In this document: positions 1 through 12,931 of the stretch, in pieces
Position numbering within the stretch: position 1 is the stretch's first letter
Layout: the number at the start of each line of letters is the position of its first letter
Source: Absidia repens
Lineage: Eukaryota > Mucoromycota > Mucoromycetes > Mucorales > Cunninghamellaceae
NCBI GenBank assembly: GCA_002105175.1
Contig: MCGE01000002.1
Location: 1-64,000, forward strand
DNA: 64,000 nt
Reading direction: 5' to 3'
Program-made: the position numbers and the translations under genes
Notes under the pieces: generated by a model
Databases searched by the model: none
Told to the model about the DNA's origin: nothing
What the model saw: the letters and a program-made list of their open reading frames with translations, nothing else

Positions 1-722
1 TATATATATACCTTCAGTTATAAATGTTTATCATACAGAGATAACTATAAAGTAGTAAAAGCAAGAAAAGGGTTGTAAAAGGGAGCTGGCTGAAGTGTAC
101 AATTGAAACACCGCTTGCATGAAAGAATTTTTTTTTCATGTCATTTTGTTGATTAGACTCTCCGAGGTACAAGGTTTCATTTTTAGAACAAGTCTATAAA
201 CAACAGATGGGGGAAAGCATCCCATTCATAATAAAATGACGATGAACGATCCCTGGGCCCTTCTTTATTTCCATAAAACCTGATTATATACAAACCTGCC
301 TAGTATCATCATCACTAAGACTATCCTTATCACTATCAGTCAGTTCCTCAGCAATAACAATAACAAAAAAAAACAAAAAAAAAAACAAAAGATTGCTAAT
401 GCGCCAAATCAAAAGAAGAAAATGGCTTAAAATTTATATTTTGCTTAGTACAGTAAAGTATACATATATAAACATACACAATACACCATTTTATATATAG
501 AACAAAAAAATGTACTTGTGAAGAGAAAATGAGGAACAGATCAAACTTGAATACAAACATTCATTTTTTTATTTATAAATCCCGACATAAATAGCAAAGG
601 TGTTTTTTTTTTTTTTTCTTTTTCTTTTTGTTTTTTATTTTATTTCATTTTTTTTTTTAAAAAAAAGCGTCTTTTTTTTTTATAACATAACATACCTTGG
701 ATACAACAGCCAAAAACAAAAT
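1..722. other. Left-edge intergenic spacer, no gene seen
   Basis: AT-rich spacer upstream of the NmrA-like gene. It holds several poly-A/poly-T runs (about 365-390 and 600-680) and an AATAAA-like string near 230 that may be the polyadenylation signal of a plus-strand gene lying off the left edge. No exon with credible splice sites was found on either strand. Confidence 0.5.
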
Positions 723-1957
723 ATGCTTTTAATTACAGAAGCTGATCAATACATGGGCTATTCTATTGCCTGCCATCTCGGTCGTTTTGCTGCACTTCGC
801 TCCAACATCCGGCTTATGTGTCAAACCAAAAAAACCTGTCTGAATTTTGAAAAGAAAGGGATGGATGTGCAAGTGGTCGATTATACGCATCCTCATCATC
901 TGTCTTTGGCACTTCGTGGCGTGGATCATATCATTCTGGCCATTGGCCATGACCACAACAGAGTCGATATGGCTAAACGACTCATTCAAATGGCCGTTCA
1001 GTCTGGTATTCAATCCATTATCGTGATTTCTCATGTCGGTGCCGTCTCTCCTTATCATGATTCCTTGAAACAGTATGCTGAAATTGAACAATTGGTGATT
1101 GATACTGAATGTCAATGGACCATCCTCAGGTAAGAAGAAGAAGAAGAAGAAACCCCCCCCCATTTTCCTTTTTTTTTCTTGAAAATATTAAACTTCTCAC
1201 TCTCTCTACCTTCTTTTTTTTTTGCGATCCTATATAATAATAGGCCTGATTGGGTAAATCAAAATTTCCATCTTTGGGCCCCTTTTATTGAAAAACACCG
1301 CCATTTACCCTTACCCGTTCCGGATGATGCCGAAATGTGCCCGATTGATATTACTGATATATGCAAGGTGGTTGAACAATTGGTCACGCATCAACAGCAG
1401 CAAGTTGGTGGTAAGATGGAGGAAGCAAGGAAATGGAAATCGGCATTGAATGATGAACATGATGGTCAAGTGTATACTTTGACAGGCTCACAAACCGCCA
1501 GTCCAAAAGCCATGGTGCAAATGTTGTCACAAGCAACAGGCTACACAAAAATGGAATACAAATGGACTCGACCCATGGATTTGGCCTACTATTTTGAAGA
1601 ATTGAAACGGGATATCTGGTTTGATGCTCGTCTGAAGCAAGAAAATGCTCAAATATACCATGATGATTTCACCACTTTCAATTACCGCTCAAAGGCATTT
1701 GCTGCTCCTTCACGTAAGTTTTTTTTTTTTTTTTTTTTTTTAGAAAATTAGGCATTGAGGTAAGACTGACAACATTTTTTTTTTTTTTTGATATCGCAGG
1801 TACCCAAATACAAACAATGCTAGACTATTTTGATTGGATCCATAAAACATCAAGCAGTATCGTTGTCCCACATGCTCCTATGATTACTTCGCTGCCTTGT
1901 CGCCCTCTGCGCAAGTTTTTCCAAGAAAATGCAAACACATTCAAACCTAGAGTATAG
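723..1957 (+). CDS. NmrA-like NAD(P)-binding family protein
   Basis: Exons 723-1129, 1244-1713 and 1800-1957 join in phase to 344 aa. The start is the ATG after the long T-tract; the open frame upstream of it encodes only poly-Phe and is rejected. The N-terminus MLLITEADQYMGYSIA takes the place of the first strand and glycine loop of a Rossmann fold, but lacks a clean GxxGxxG. Later segments (DVQVVDYTHPHHLSLALRGVD, then a SIIVISHVGAVSP strand) follow the NmrA/SDR-a pattern of a strand, an acidic turn and 'gvD.vi'. Such proteins bind NAD(P) as redox sensors or atypical reductases in the cytosol or nucleus. No YxxxK catalytic pair is evident, so a sensor or regulator role is as likely as an enzyme. 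The substrate cannot be told. Confidence 0.8.
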
Positions 1958-2590
1958 TCATATAGTAGTGGTAGTATTAGTAGTCAGTCGTATATATATA
2001 TAGTATATACAGTATAGTATAGTATAGTATAGTAATAATGTCGTTATATAGTTAGCAGTCCTCTCCCCTCCCTTCCTTCTTTCCGTCACGCACACCTTTT
2101 TTTGGTTATGATATGAATAAAATAATTTTTGATTCTATGATATATATGTAAAATGATGCTGTTGCTGTTGTTATTGATGATGATGATGATGATATACTAA
2201 AAATATAACCTCCGCCCTCTATAAATTTGGCTGATGCTTAGTCACTAGCACAATCAAGAGGATGCCCACTTTTTCCAAAAACACATCGAGTATGTCCATA
2301 CCTTTCAATCGTCCCAAGAAAAAAAAAAAGCAATGATAACAAATTCCTATCATGCATATTTTTTCTCTGTAGCTTTCCTCTGTCGTTTATTCAAACATCC
2401 CTTGCCCCCAATTCCCCAATAAAAGACAAGACATTATTCATATGTATATTGTGAAAAAAAAAAAAAAGAATTGAAAGATCCATTTCTTTTAAGGTTTTTT
2501 ATTAAGTTTTTTGTGTTTTTTGTTTTCCAAGTATAATATATAAAAAAAATCAACCTTGCTACAATCCAAACTACTACAAAACTAATATGA
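1958..2590. other. Convergent 3' spacer with short tandem repeats
   Basis: Lies between the stop codons of the NmrA-like gene and ubc4. It carries a (TATAG)n-like microsatellite around 1995-2035, a GATGATGAT run near 2178, AATAAA strings for both neighbours (for example near 2115) and poly-A tracts. No open frame of note. Confidence 0.6.
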
Positions 2591-3986
<1,396 letters not shown>

Positions 3987-4281
3987 TTTGTAAAATTGTC
4001 AAGTTATTTGATTGATTGGGAGGGGGAAAAATAAAGTGTAGAAAAAAAAAGAAAAAGAAAAAAAAGAAAAAAAGCGAGAGACCAATTACTTTTTCAATGA
4101 GCTCCCTCAGCAAAAAATCAATTGAATGTCCGCCACAAAAGTCGGTCGCTGGGCTCTTCTCGCTCTCTCCCTTTTTTGATGTCACAGGTTGAAGGTTTGA
4201 AATTTTCTCTTCCCAAAAAAAAAAAAACGCCGCTCTCCAAGCAGGAAACTTTTTTTTTTTTTTTTTTTCCTTCCTGCCTTC
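3987..4281. promoter_or_regulatory. Shared divergent promoter ubc4/swd2
   Basis: 295 bp between two start codons that point away from each other, so it must hold both 5' UTRs and both promoters. Poly-A (4041-4075) and poly-T (4250-4268) tracts lie next to each gene, as expected for nucleosome-poor fungal promoters. No clear TATA box. Confidence 0.6.
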
Positions 4282-6105
4282 ATGGATCCTCTTGCTTTGA
4301 CTCCACCCGTCTTGTCAAGTTTTCAAATCACAAAATCATTTAATACCAATCAAGCATCATTGACTTCTTTATCCTTTGACGATACCGGTGATCTATGTAT
4401 CACATCGGCCCAAGACGATAGTCTAAATGTCTACGATTGCAAAGAAGGAAGGTAAACCCCCCCTCCCCTCCCCTCCAAACCTTTTTTCCGCAACTTGAGG
4501 CTGTATTTTTGATCGACTTTTTTTTTTTTTTCCCTTTGATATTCCACTTTCGCCTTACTATTGTTTGGATAGGTTACGGACAACGCTATTTAGTAAACGA
4601 TATGGTACTGGACTGACTCGATTTACTCATCAAGCGAGTGGGATTCTCCATGCCTCGACGAAAGAAGACGGTAATATCATTAGCTAGCTCCCTATAGAAT
4701 AGTGATTAGGGTGGGGGGAGCATGTTGCCCGGCGAAATCTTTGTTGTGAAGCCACTCACTCCACTTTTTTTATTTCCCTTTTTATTACCATAGACTCCTT
4801 GCGATACTTATCTCTACACGACAACAAGTATATTCGGTACTTCCAAGGACACAAGGATAGGTAATAAAAAAAAAAACCTGGACGGTTATCTCAGCTTCTA
4901 TATAGTAAGTGAGAGGGGAGGGATGGGGGATTAAAATAGTAACTGCAATAAATCAAAAATATGCGCATGACAAACTAACCAAGCCCAATTTTTTTGTATT
5001 TGGTTTCGGCATAGAGTGATTTCTTTGGAAATATCGCCTTTAGATGATCAGCTTATTTCGGCGTCTTTAGATGGCACTGTCCGACTGTGGGATTTACGCT
5101 CCCCTATTTGCGAGGTAAAAAAAAAATGACTTGGTTTTTTACAAATCGAAGCATGCAACAAAGAAAAAAAACTTACTTTTTTTTTCTCAAGGGATTGATC
5201 AATACCAACGGTCGACCTATTGCAGCCATTGATAATGCTGGCCTGGTATTCGGTGTAGGCTTGAATTCCGAGGTCCTTCGACTTTACGATATTCGATCTT
5301 TTGATACCGTAAGTAAAAATGATATCACATAGATAAAAAAAAAAAAAGAGAACCATGACTGATAAAAAAAGGGCGGATGGACGATGTCATCTATGTTTTT
5401 CTTTTTGTCCTCTCTTTATAGGGTCCTTTTGCTACTTGGGCCATCCCTGATTATAGACCATTTCACACGACGACGACTTCGACGACCAAGCCTTATTGGA
5501 CAAGTCTCAAGTTTACCAATGACGGTCAACATATCATCATCGCCACATCCACAGGCACCCATTACGTCGTCCATGCATTTGAGGGCCATGTGGTTAAACG
5601 ATTATCGGGACCGGACGCTTACATCAACCTCCACTACGCGGACGCAGACGCCTTGTCACCATCGTCGCCTTCTCCAAGTTGTGGTGAGGAAATCAGTGTG
5701 TCACCGGATGCAAGATATGTATTTTCTGGTGGTACGCGGGATGGTGTCGTGCGTGTATGGGACCTATTGAAAGATGTGAATGTCGAGGACAGCTTGTTGC
5801 CACCTCCCGCGGCCTCCGATTGTGTCCATTACCCAATTGTGGAACTGCAATCTCATTCTAGTACTGCGGCGACACATCCATCTTCAACAAAAACCGGTAT
5901 CAATGTGCTTGGATTCAACCCTGCTTTGATGATGATGGTCTCTGGTGGAAAGGAATTGGTAAGTCATGAACAAAGAAAAAAAAAAAAACTTAGAATGATA
6001 GTGCCGGAAGATGGTTGATTATGTTTGCTAACCTCCCCCACCCCGCCTTTCTTTACATATATATGGTATTAGGACTTTTGGCAACCTATTGATATTAGTT
6101 CTTAA
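4282..6105 (+). CDS. swd2: WD40 protein Swd2/WDR82 (COMPASS and polyadenylation-complex subunit)
   Basis: Seven exons (4282-4451, 4573-4670, 4794-4860, 5015-5114, 5192-5308, 5422-5958, 6073-6105) join in phase to 373 aa. Diagnostic WDR82-family strings: [65 protein letters not shown] and the C-terminal FWQP. WDR82/Swd2 is a beta-propeller that joins Set1/COMPASS (H3K4 methylation) and, in yeast, the cleavage and polyadenylation factor at RNA polymerase II genes in the nucleus. Compared with the about 313-aa animal protein, extra Ser/Thr/Pro-rich loops sit around blades 5-6. Intron 4 uses an AAG acceptor (CTCAAG|GG). Confidence 0.94.
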
Positions 6106-8034
6106 ACGATGATCATCTCATACCTTCTATTGCATTTTGCTCATACTTATCACTTACACCCTTTGCCTTTTCCTCCCATTCTTTGTATAGTTTTTTGTGC
6201 TTTATTTAGTTATTCCATTCATTCCTCCAATATATAGATAGAATAAAATTATGTTTACCATTTTTGCAATTCCTTTACTCACATTTTTTGATCTTAATGT
6301 TATATATGTTGGGGTTATCACCATTATACGTCTGGTTTTTTGGGATGCGAGGGAAATGGGCGTCGGGGGGTGAGGAGGGGTGAACGTGTAGCATTGTTTT
6401 TTTGTCATTTTGCATGGATGCGGAAAAGAAGGGGAAGGAGAAGAACAGTCAGTTATTTAATGTACAAAAGACACAGCTTTTTAAGAAATAATTATGGAAT
6501 GAGGACTTTTTTTTCTACATGTTTGATCAAGTGGCATCAATACTGACTTGATAAGCATACTCTGTTTGCCTCAAAAAAAAAAAATTTATATAGTACGCAA
6601 TGTGCTTTTATGTTGAGTCCATAAAAAAGACATGCTTTTTATTAGAGAGTGGATACAAACAGCGGTGAGGATCAATGCTATTCTAAAGGGAAAGAGGGGA
6701 TATTGTGTAAGAGGTATATACTATGAATAGTGTATAAGGGATAACAGAAGTATGAATGGTGTATAAGGGATAACAGAAGACATGATTTTTACTATAGCGT
6801 AGGTATAATCAGCCGTGAAAATCAATATAGCTCTAAAGGGAAAGAGCAGATACTATGTAAGAGACAAGTACTGTGAATAGTGTATAAGGGATAACAGAAG
6901 ACGCATGTTATTGAAGCAGAAACATAACCATAGTCAGCGGTTGTGAACACACTAATCTAAATGGATGGGGAACTGACGGACACGATATGGGAGAGAATAT
7001 AAAAAAAAGAAATACTAAACGTTAAAAAACAAGACACATTCTATTCAATAGCATATCTAAACTATGATAACTAACACTATAATAAATTGATAAAGGCTTC
7101 CATAATACTAATCTGCATGGAGACTGATCTAATGATCGGCCTAAATCCCAAATCCAAAATGAAAGGGTTTCCCCAGGCATGTTTGTATTGCATTTTTAAA
7201 ATGCTCCTGATTCAAGTTCTATCCACTATTACAAGATCACCACTACCTCATTAAAATTCCAATGATAATGTTCTGTAGGAAAAAAAAAAAAAATAGATAA
7301 TCATGTGGGCGGAGTATGAATATCCCGCCGGCTGCTCCTTTACCACTCGGACAAATTTGGTTCAATTAGCTAGAAAAAATCTTTTTAAGATTGATTCGAA
7401 CACGGGGACTGCGGAGTTCAAAGCATCATCATGAACTGCAGCAGATGGATCTTATGACCAGCCAAATCCTTCCTATCGATATCATGTTTGAACAGAAAAT
7501 CATTTTAACAATCAATCGTTACTTGACGTCAATAGACTCAAGCCATTTTCACTTACTAACAGTAACATAGCCCACACTTCCAAGCAGGTGACAGCCACCA
7601 TTTTCTAGAAAAAAATGTCGGTCGTTCAAAACAGGGTATCCCCTCATAGTTGCATGAGCTGGTGTGACATCCACCCTACATCACACTAACCAACCTACTC
7701 TTTTTTTTTCAATAACTCAGTTACAAAATATTTTCATCTTGCCATTGATCAAACAAAACTCTCAGTCACTTCCAAAACGGTCGCCAATAAGTCATCCCAC
7801 GCAACGCAACTCCAGCATGTTTTCTACATGTTTTTGTCCCCTGAATCATTTGAATTCCAAAAAAGCTCTAACAGAGCTAATAGGTTTATTATAGATCAAA
7901 AAAAAAAAAAAAAAGGAGGAGGAGGAGGAATAATAAGACAATAACAATAAGTAGTAGTAAGGTATAAAAAGTAATAAGGGAAATGAGGAGAAAGAGGAAG
8001 GGGAGGAATATAATAATGATATCATAAAATAAGA
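6106..8034. other. Gene-poor spacer with repeat copy A
   Basis: Contains AATAAA for swd2 (near 6241), a degenerate dispersed repeat (about 6620-7330) and a 7.4-7.9 kb stretch with no recognisable gene. A 76-codon frame at 7664-7894 has no family resemblance and sits in low-complexity sequence. Confidence 0.6.
6620..7330 (-). repeat. Dispersed repeat, copy A (degenerate, internal tandem duplication)
   Basis: Shares AATCCAAAATGAAAGGGTTT (7151-7170) and a CATGTGGGCGG head (7302-7312) with copies B-H. The tail half holds an internal duplication: units at about 6627-6762 and 6780-6901 share the phrase GTGTATAAGGGATAACAGAAG, which also appears a third time at about 6759-6779. Orientation is given with the CCCGCCCACGTG head as 5'. 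Confidence 0.7.
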
Positions 8035-9287
8035 CTAATCGTCATTGACGAGTTGATCATATCCGTCTATATAGAATAAAATAAAATAAAAATACCAAGA
8101 GTCAAATTCAATATTCATATTTCTGTTTTATATAGCATAGAACTTACATGCACAAATGCCTTCCATATAGCATGCCAAGACAATTCCAGAAGCCACTTGA
8201 GAGACAGGATGAGTAAATCTATATACATATTAAAAAAAACAAAGATTAGTCTGTTAGTATATGGTCTTTTTTTTTGTGAGAGCATAACTGATCAATTCGC
8301 ATTATTATTAATATTATTGTGTACCTTGTGAAAAACGCCAACATATAAAAGATCTGCCAATGATGTAAATGTAACGAGGCACGAGAAGTATAAGGGTTAT
8401 GAAGAGGTTGGTTTGCTTCCACGTCAGAAGGTTGATCTGTATCACCATGTTGAGGCGGAGGTGGAGACGCATTGGAACCACTGCCACCCTCGTTATCATC
8501 ATGATCATCTTGTGTCTTTTCATCATGCTGTTGTTGCGGATCATTTGACGATACATTGGCAGCCTGGGAATGTGGACGGCGACGACGTTGCTGGCGAGCC
8601 ACAGACCAACCATGATACTTTGTACGCATCCAATTATTGTTCACTTCCTTGATCAACAGAATCGCCAGCACCAAAAAGAAGATGGGAATCAATAAAGCAC
8701 AGACATAATAGGCAACAAATGGAAGTGTTAAAGTCGAAGCCAAGTAAATATGGAACGCAGCAAACGCCAAAATGATCCTAAAAAAAAAGAAGTAAAAAAA
8801 AAAATTGAAATCAGAAAGGGAGGATGGAACGAGAAACTGGGACGGATGGTGTGTGTGTGTATGTGTTTTTTTTTTCTTACGCTAAAGCAGTCAAAAAGAC
8901 GACCCACATTCCCATAGGCCAGTTCCGGATATTAGGCAACGACGTCTTTGTAAAGGGAAGTTCGGCGATCCAGCCATAACCAAACAGTGCAGGATAAAAA
9001 GCCACCACGGTGATCCAGCTGAAACAGTGGGAGTAGTTGCCAAACACGAAAAGAATCACCCCATAACTACATCCACAAAACACATCACTCCAATGACGTG
9101 CGGCTGTTTTGGTATTCAGTTCCCAGTTGTAGTGGTGGGCAACATATCGATATAAAGGATAGGGTACAAAGAAGAAGGCTAGCATAAAATAAAGGTACAC
9201 CAACGGGTTGAAGGAGAACAAGGCAGTCTCCGATACCTTGGGTGGATCTGAAAAATCTAATACTGTTCCAGAAGCATCTGAGTTCAT
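8035..9287 (-). CDS. Multi-pass membrane protein of unknown function
   Basis: Four exons (8881-9287, 8325-8777, 8148-8218, 8035-8066) join in phase to 320 aa. I do not recognise the family. Hydrophobic segments fall roughly at residues 28-48, 72-92, 95-112, 122-150, 155-180 and 276-312. Between the last two blocks is a soluble loop of about 85 residues with an RQQRRRRP basic patch, Asp/Asn/Gln-rich stretches and a PPPP run. The end is distinctive: a membrane segment led by LHLHHW (His272, His274, His275), then FTHPVSQVASG, then GICAYGYDQL and the C-terminus. The clustered His and conserved-looking Pro/Ser/Gly could be a metal or catalytic site, but that is inference. Its downstream neighbour on the same strand is DJ-1. 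Confidence 0.8.
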
Positions 9288-9928
9288 GGTTGACCAATAT
9301 TAAATATGGGTGATGTAGAGAGAAAAGAAAAGAGATGTCAGTTGAGAAGAAGGAAATAGAAGGAAAAGAAGAACGAAAAAGGAGGAGATCAAAAAAACAA
9401 ATATTTATTTTAGACTCACGCATTTCTACCTCCCCTCCCCCCTTTTTTTTGTGCTTGGGATCCAGCATGCAGTTTTATTTACCTTACTGTACTATATACT
9501 GTACACACAAAAAAAAAACAAAGTTATCTTTACGGTCAAAAATATATCATGATTATTTTTGTCGTCATGTTCATCATTGTTGATTGAGCGGCAATAACCA
9601 AAAAGGTTGCTTGTTCCTTTAGCAGAATCATGCACGAAAAAGAAAAAATTGATCCCCCGGTAATAAATTTTTTGTGTTGGGTGTCGATCGTTGCCATGCT
9701 GTTTCAATGGAGTCACAATCTGATCTACCGAAATAAACATACTATTGCATAACACAAAAACCACATATCCAAATCAATCATGGAGGATCCATTATCCCCT
9801 CTCCCACACACACACCTTTTCACTAAACTGACATGTAGAAAGTCAAACTAAGGATTTTATTCAAAGAATATGTGTGATAAAGATATAAAAAAAATAGACT
9901 ACGACTACGACTACGATTAATGATAGAG
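9288..9928. other. Promoter of the membrane protein gene and 3' region of DJ-1
   Basis: AT-rich spacer with purine-rich sequence (9340-9400) just upstream of the membrane-protein start, and an AATAAA string near 9736 in plus orientation. A CGACTA-type short repeat occurs at 9899-9917. No gene seen. Confidence 0.5.
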
Positions 9929-10882
9929 CTACAAGGTGGTCGCTGTCAGCATTTCCTTTTCCAGTTTAGAAGAGACCTACAGTTTTACAAAAAAAAAAAA
10001 AAAAGGTCAGCATAGTTTTTGTTGTATTTTGCATACACACACACATATATATACATGTAGCCTTACTTCTTTCCCAACCAAGTTGGACACCAGAGTTAAT
10101 GCAAATAAAAAGGCAGTACCAGGGCCACGACTCGTCACCAAATTTCCATCCACTACAACCCGATCTTCAGAGTAATCATAATCTAAACGAAATATACCAA
10201 ACATCAGTTTCATGTTCTCCCACCTTTTTGGTTAGGCCTTACAATTTGACAGCTCCTCCTTGAATGCTGGATAAGATGTCGCTTTTCGACCTTGACCAAT
10301 ATTTGCAGCCTTGGCTGCAATAGTACCTAACAAAAAAAAAAAAAAAAAAAAAAAGGATATTTAGTGACTCCAGTCATCGTTTGAGTTGGTAGCTTGATTT
10401 ACCTGCACAAATAAAGGCAACATGCTTTTGCTTGTCGTAAAAAGAAGAAAGGATTTGTTTCACCGTGGTATTATCACGCAGCGTTTCAGCACCTTTCAGG
10501 CCACCAGGAATCACTGCTAAATCATAGTCCGCCTAAATATATATATAAAAAGTAAATGGTCGTTGGTATGCGCCACACACATACACTCAAAAGCGCTTCT
10601 TCTTTTTTTACCCAGTCATTCAATGATGATGCTTCCAGTGCTGAATCCGGTACAATCTTCACCCCACGACTACATTCGGCATAACCAACATGGCCGAGTT
10701 CAACACCCACCACTTGGACTTTCACATTGGCACGCCGAAGGACATCCACTATACACAAAAGAGAGACACATTGGTTGTCGATATTGGTTCCCTCCTTTTG
10801 GTTGCTGTTATTTTGACCTACCAACAATAGTGAACTCCATTTCTTCGGTTCCGTTGGCAATAAACACAATAGCTGACACCAT
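9929..10882 (-). CDS. DJ-1/PARK7-family protein
   Basis: Six exons (10822-10882, 10612-10748, 10403-10532, 10243-10326, 10067-10182, 9929-9976) join in phase to 191 aa, close to human DJ-1 (189 aa). The DJ-1 signature is complete: IANGTEEME with acidic Glu16, VDVLRRA, nucleophile-elbow FICAGT with Cys108, then [24 protein letters not shown]-1 proteins are small redox-sensitive enzymes and chaperones with glyoxalase or deglycase activity on methylglyoxal adducts, in cytosol and mitochondria. The Cys and Glu dyad is intact, so the protein should be active. The last exon gives a short variable helix ending in TATTL. Confidence 0.94.
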
Positions 10883-11377
10883 ATTTGAAAAAAGTTTGAA
10901 AAAAAGAAACGCTTACAAAAAACAGCAAAAAAAAAAAGCGAGTTAGAATGTTTTATGTTGAATGTCCGACCTACTGGCAAAAAAAAAAAGGTCTCTTGGG
11001 CTCCTCAGAATCAACATGTTCTAAAATATTCTCACCCTTTTTTTTTTTTTTGCTGTTTTTTGCAATACATAAATAAAAGAGATACCATACTTAATTGTAA
11101 CGGCTCAAGTACGGATTTGGATGGAATGGGGTCTCCATGGCTGGCTGGCTGGCTGCCTGTCATTTTGCGTTTTTCATCGGGTCGTCATTGCTCACAATAG
11201 AATCCGCCCTGCCATCGATTGGGCTCTTATTTTTTGGAGAGAGAGGGTCTGTGTGCGGGAAAAATCAAATAACGGATGGATATTGATGCATCTGCCATTT
11301 AGGGTCGCGTCCCCCTCCCACCCCGCCCTTCTTGGAGATATCCAACTGAATTTTCGTTCAAATTGTTAATTGTGTTT

Positions 11378-11415
<38 letters not shown>

Positions 11416-12931
11416 ATTATTATGCCATCATCCAATGAATATATATTATATAGTATAATATAAAACTCCTTGCTTTATTGATATGGTTATGATGAAGCCA
11501 CATACGTGCACACACATACACAATACCTTTTTGTAGCGGGTTCTAGGTCTCCCATTGTAGCGGCGATCGTTTTGAAAGCCCCGTTTAAAGCATGATATGC
11601 AAAAATTAAAAAGAGCATTTTCTCCGTCGTCTCATTTCTGTATCTGCGTCCTGTCCTTACCATTTCTATATAAGAATGTTTGCACCTATGCTCCTTAATT
11701 TACTGCCTATGGCGTGTATTCACCACCACGGTCGTTATTGGGGGGGGGTTCTCTATACTGTTTGAATAGTGAAGTGGACACTGACATAAGAAATCACATG
11801 AGTGGAGTCAGGGACGGAAGTTTAATATGTATGGCAGTGTGATAGCAAGAAAGCAAGTGGAAAAAAAAGGTTTTGCGGTGCAGTATAATACAGTACTGCA
11901 CTGTACAGTACAGTACATCGGCGGCTACGCTCATGATACAGTCCCCGTTTCATTCGTCTCCTAGTAGTCGATTCAGGAATAAATCCACGTTTGATATGTC
12001 AAGTGACCTAAAACTGTAAATCAATCAGTCTCTGGGTACCCCTTCCTCTCCCCCTACCCTCTTCCCTTGACGGATGGGCAAGCTGTTTTTAATACGTGAG
12101 CTACAGAGCGGTTGTGTTTGATAAGACACCCAAAAAATAAAATTACCAAACAATACTGCTTGTTATATTATGGTTCAGAGTATGTTAATAAAATAAAAAA
12201 AAGTATATTTTATTGAGCATATCAATAAATACTATGATAAAGGAATGGGGGGGTCATTCATTGTGACAAAGTGGATCTTATCTAATGGTGGTCACATGAG
12301 AGAAAAAGCCTATTGGGAAGTCTGAAAAATGGTCAACACTAATCTACAATCAAAGATTGTATAAAAAAAAAAACAGCGGGGCATGGGATTTATTGTATAG
12401 TATAGTATGCAGGACTTGAGAAAGTCTAGAAGGATTTCTTTTAGTGAAGTACAACAACAACCAACATCAATCCAATAGGGGAGGGAGTAGTAATGAAGGA
12501 ATCAATTGTACAAATCATGAGAGACACTCGTAAGTCATTTTCATTGAAGTCATTAAAAGAGAGATATGTTTTATTTAGTTGTAGAAACAAGCTATGGATA
12601 AACAAGTACTAAATTAAGCTAATGAAGTCCATCAAAGAAGCTAACTAATAGTATCTCCAGATCCTAGATCCAAAATGAAAGGGTTTCCCCATGCATGTTG
12701 TCATCCCTGAGCTGAACACCCATTTAAACTAGTCATGATACTAATCTAGATCCAACATAACCCCATGGAAGTTGAATGGTGAAGAAAAAAAACAAGGAAG
12801 AAAAAGAAAGAGAGCCGAAAAAAAAAGTTGGAGTAAATAAATATTCACGTGGGCGGGAGTTGAAACTGGGATTTTTTTTAGATGGCCCCATCCGTCGAAT
12901 TTTTCATTTTTTTCTATCCTCCAAAAAAATC
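10883..12931. other. 2-kb spacer: long T-tract, GTAC-rich palindromic patch, repeat copy B
   Basis: Holds a 31-nt T run (11381-11411), a palindromic GTAC/CAGTACTG patch (about 11880-11915) and repeat copy B (12400-12870). Short frames at 10955-11369 have no family resemblance. The 3' end of copy B abuts the promoter of the phosphatase gene at 12932. Confidence 0.6.
12400..12870 (-). repeat. Dispersed repeat, copy B
   Basis: Core motif with ATCCAAAATGAAAGGGTTTC at 12668-12687 followed by CCCATGCATG, and the head CACGTGGGCGGG at 12846-12857. A purine tract (12780-12825) separates head and core, and the tail string TATGTTTTATTTAGTTGTAG begins near 12564. It ends within about 70 bp of the start codon of the next gene, so the head may lie in that promoter. 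Confidence 0.85.

Noticed and set aside
290..350. Acidic minus-strand reading (EELTDSDKDSLSDDDTR then stop) that could be a C-terminal exon
   Set aside because: No acceptor or upstream exon; the sequence is an ATC/ACT low-complexity stretch lying in the NmrA promoter.
600..722. In-frame upstream extension of the NmrA-like frame (poly-Phe leader)
   Set aside because: It is translation of T-runs; the ATG at 723 starts a normal Rossmann-like N-terminus.
6627..6901. Spaced repeats considered as a CRISPR-like array
   Set aside because: Eukaryotic context, long uneven units, no spacers of even size, and units belong to a dispersed element.
7360..7430. tRNA-like B box (GTTCGAATC on the minus strand) near repeat A
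   Set aside because: No acceptor or anticodon stem can be formed; at best a decayed fragment.
7664..7894. 76-codon plus-strand frame
   Set aside because: No family resemblance, low complexity, no splice or promoter context.
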